Below, piece by piece: positions 63,038 through 64,000 of a stretch of DNA of 64,000 nucleotides. Below the pieces are notes generated by a model. That model saw nothing but the letters and a program-made list of their open reading frames with translations. It was not told the DNA's origin and did no database searches. How positions within the stretch are numbered: the stretch's first letter is position 1; every line of letters starts with the position of its first letter. The translations under genes were made by a program, and so were the position numbers. This stretch comes from Fimbriimonadia bacterium. Lineage in GTDB: Bacteria > Armatimonadota > Fimbriimonadia > Fimbriimonadales > Fimbriimonadaceae. The stretch is from contig JAUIKO010000003.1 of assembly GCA_030430755.1 (NCBI GenBank), positions 123,023 through 187,022 on the forward strand, given 5' to 3'.

Positions 63038-63751
63038 TTAATTCATGCTCTGAATTAATTGTTTATTCTCTTCCTCTTGTTGTTTTATTAAGTTTTGAGA
63101 CATTTGCATCTGTCTTTGTGTCATGACCATATCAATAGATCCTGTAATAGTATTAAAATTTGAACTTTCTACAGACCTATGTGTTACAGTAAAATCTTCG
63201 ATTGGCTCAGGATTATTTGCTAAATATAAGTTTTTTCCTAAATGACGTTCTGCACCTCGAAAAACACCTAATCTCTGCCCAATGGGTGATAATGTTCCGT
63301 CTGCCATAGCGGAAATAGAAACATCCTGTGGAACTATAATTTCTCCAAAACCATCATCGAGTACAGGATTACCATCTTGATTGACAAGCATTCTGTTTCG
63401 GTCAAGCATGAAATTTCCAGCTCTTTGAAGCCGTATTCCATTCTCTGTTCTCACTGCAAACATACCATCCTTACTTGTTAATGCAAAATCATACTCATTT
63501 CCTGTGTACTTGAGCTGTCCTTGTGTTAAATCCAGATACTGTTCATCCACTACGGGTCCTGAACCCAACTTCCCTATAGGCTTTCCATTTTTTCCAATAA
63601 TATATTGTTGAAATTCTCGTGCTTCCCGGGTATTTATTCCGTTTGCTTTGTGTCCAGCTGTCATAGAATTGGACATATTATAAGCGTTTTGCTTAAACCT
63701 TTCCATTTCACTTATCATGCCACCTGTTAAAGCGTAAATTCCTCGGTTCAT
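63038..63751 (-). CDS. flgF: Flagellar basal-body rod protein FlgF/FlgG family
   Basis: The 237 residues start MNRGIYALTGGMISEMERFKQNAYNMSNSMTAGHKANGI and carry LTQGQLKYTGNEYDFALTSKDGMFAVRTENGIRLQRAGNFMLDRNRMLVNQDGNPVLDDG plus the C-terminal SVESSNFNTITGSIDMVMTQRQMQMSQNLIKQQEEENKQLIQSMN helix. By order and length it is the proximal rod protein FlgF. A strong CAGGAGGC site lies upstream. It is the first gene of the minus-strand flagellar block in the window. Confidence 0.88.
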   Translation of the reverse strand: MNRGIYALTGGMISEMERFKQNAYNMSNSMTAGHKANGINTREAREFQQYIIGKNGKPIGKLGSGPVVDEQYLDLTQGQLKYTGNEYDFALTSKDGMFAVRTENGIRLQRAGNFMLDRNRMLVNQDGNPVLDDGFGEIIVPQDVSISAMADGTLSPIGQRLGVFRGAERHLGKNLYLANNPEPIEDFTVTHRSVESSNFNTITGSIDMVMTQRQMQMSQNLIKQQEEENKQLIQSMN

Positions 63752-64000
63752 ATTTGCCTCCTGTTTCTTATATTGGAAAAAAAGTCAAACCCATTAGATT
63801 TACTTGTATAAGAAAAATTAAATATATGGAATAAATAATTGCTTTGTTCATATTTCTTCACTTTTGAAATAACATTCGAACTTAAACTCGGATCATCATC
63901 CTGGTAAAACGCACAGTGATTTTTAAAAGATCAATCAAATCTTACCGATAATATTAACAAACATGAACTGGCTACTCATTACAAATGGTTACGATAGAAC
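63752..64000. other. Upstream region of the flagellar block; possible start of a plus-strand gene
   Basis: This 249-base edge should hold the promoter of the flagellar genes. I find no convincing sigma-28 or sigma-54 element. A plus-strand frame starting at 63963 reads MNWLLITNGYDRT before the window ends; it is too short to judge. Confidence 0.3.

Noticed and set aside
63752..63962. Sigma-28 or sigma-54 promoter for the flagellar block
   Set aside because: TTGACT near 63790 on the minus strand lacks a properly spaced -10, and no GG-N10-GC element was found.
1..64000. CRISPR arrays, prophage or complete insertion sequences
   Set aside because: No regular spacer-repeat pattern, integrase, phage structural gene or IS ends were seen; the only transposase-like gene is degenerate.

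Overview
The window is AT-rich DNA from a Gram-negative, flagellated bacterium with a menaquinone respiratory chain. An outer membrane is implied by an LptF/LptG-type LPS permease, flagellar L- and P-ring proteins (FlgH, FlgI) and several lipoproteins. A type IV pilin-like protein of the H-X9-DG class, a futalosine-pathway enzyme (MqnC), a UbiD-family decarboxylase and several poorly conserved secreted proteins together suggest a member of the PVC superphylum (Lentisphaerota, Kiritimatiellota or Planctomycetota-like). No rRNA or marker phylogeny is available here, so this placement is inference. The three tRNA genes (Gly, Glu, Asn) all encode CCA.

Layout. Positions 1-16 kb: a cut lipoprotein gene, a family 2 glycosyltransferase, a degenerate Y1-transposase-like gene, dnaK, an MscS channel, a free-standing SelB-like winged-helix protein, ffh-rpsP-khpA, a solitary OppA-like lipoprotein, tRNA-Gly, pyrG, a stand-alone Lon N-terminal domain, two envelope proteins and tRNA-Glu. 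Positions 16-29 kb: a RiPP-type precursor with a nitrile-hydratase-like leader (NHLP), rimM, tmRNA, radC, an rluD-type gene, lptF, mqnC, a dtd homologue without its hallmark motif, a leucine-rich-repeat protein, pncC/cinA, alaS, a second NHLP-type precursor and a DinB-fold protein. Positions 29-45 kb: a membrane Fe-S oxidoreductase, a tiny lipoprotein, a periplasmic thioredoxin-fold protein, a ubiD-family gene, a VKOR-type gene, tRNA-Asn, glpX, a small ORF with a hairpin over its ribosome binding site, pyrimidine-nucleoside phosphorylase, a beta-propeller-like protein, a candidate toxin/immunity pair, a pilin-like protein, a bifunctional-nuclease-domain protein and recN. Positions 45-54 kb: pilB-pilT, mrdA (PBP2), a DUF4127 protein and a comF-like gene. 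Positions 54-64 kb: one long minus-strand block ribF-csrA-fliW-flgL-flgK-flgN(?)-rod-binding protein-flgI-flgH-flgA-flgG-flgF.

How the genes work together. The flagellar block makes the rod, L and P rings and hook-filament junction; csrA and fliW beside it are the known pair that couples flagellin level to translation. MqnC and the UbiD protein belong to menaquinone synthesis, and the VKOR and thioredoxin-fold proteins close to the UbiD gene could pass electrons between quinone and secreted thiols. PilB and PilT imply twitching-type pili. Housekeeping genes are dispersed and many transcription units end in perfect or nearly perfect 13-17 bp hairpins.

Most interesting points: two unlinked NHLP-type peptide precursors with no maturation or export gene in the window; a solitary polymorphic-toxin-like domain followed by a possible immunity gene; a SelB C-terminal-like protein without the GTPase part; a Dtd homologue without the Gly-cisPro motif; a small gene whose ribosome binding site lies in a long hairpin; and recurrent exact 15-17 nt tandem duplications between genes.
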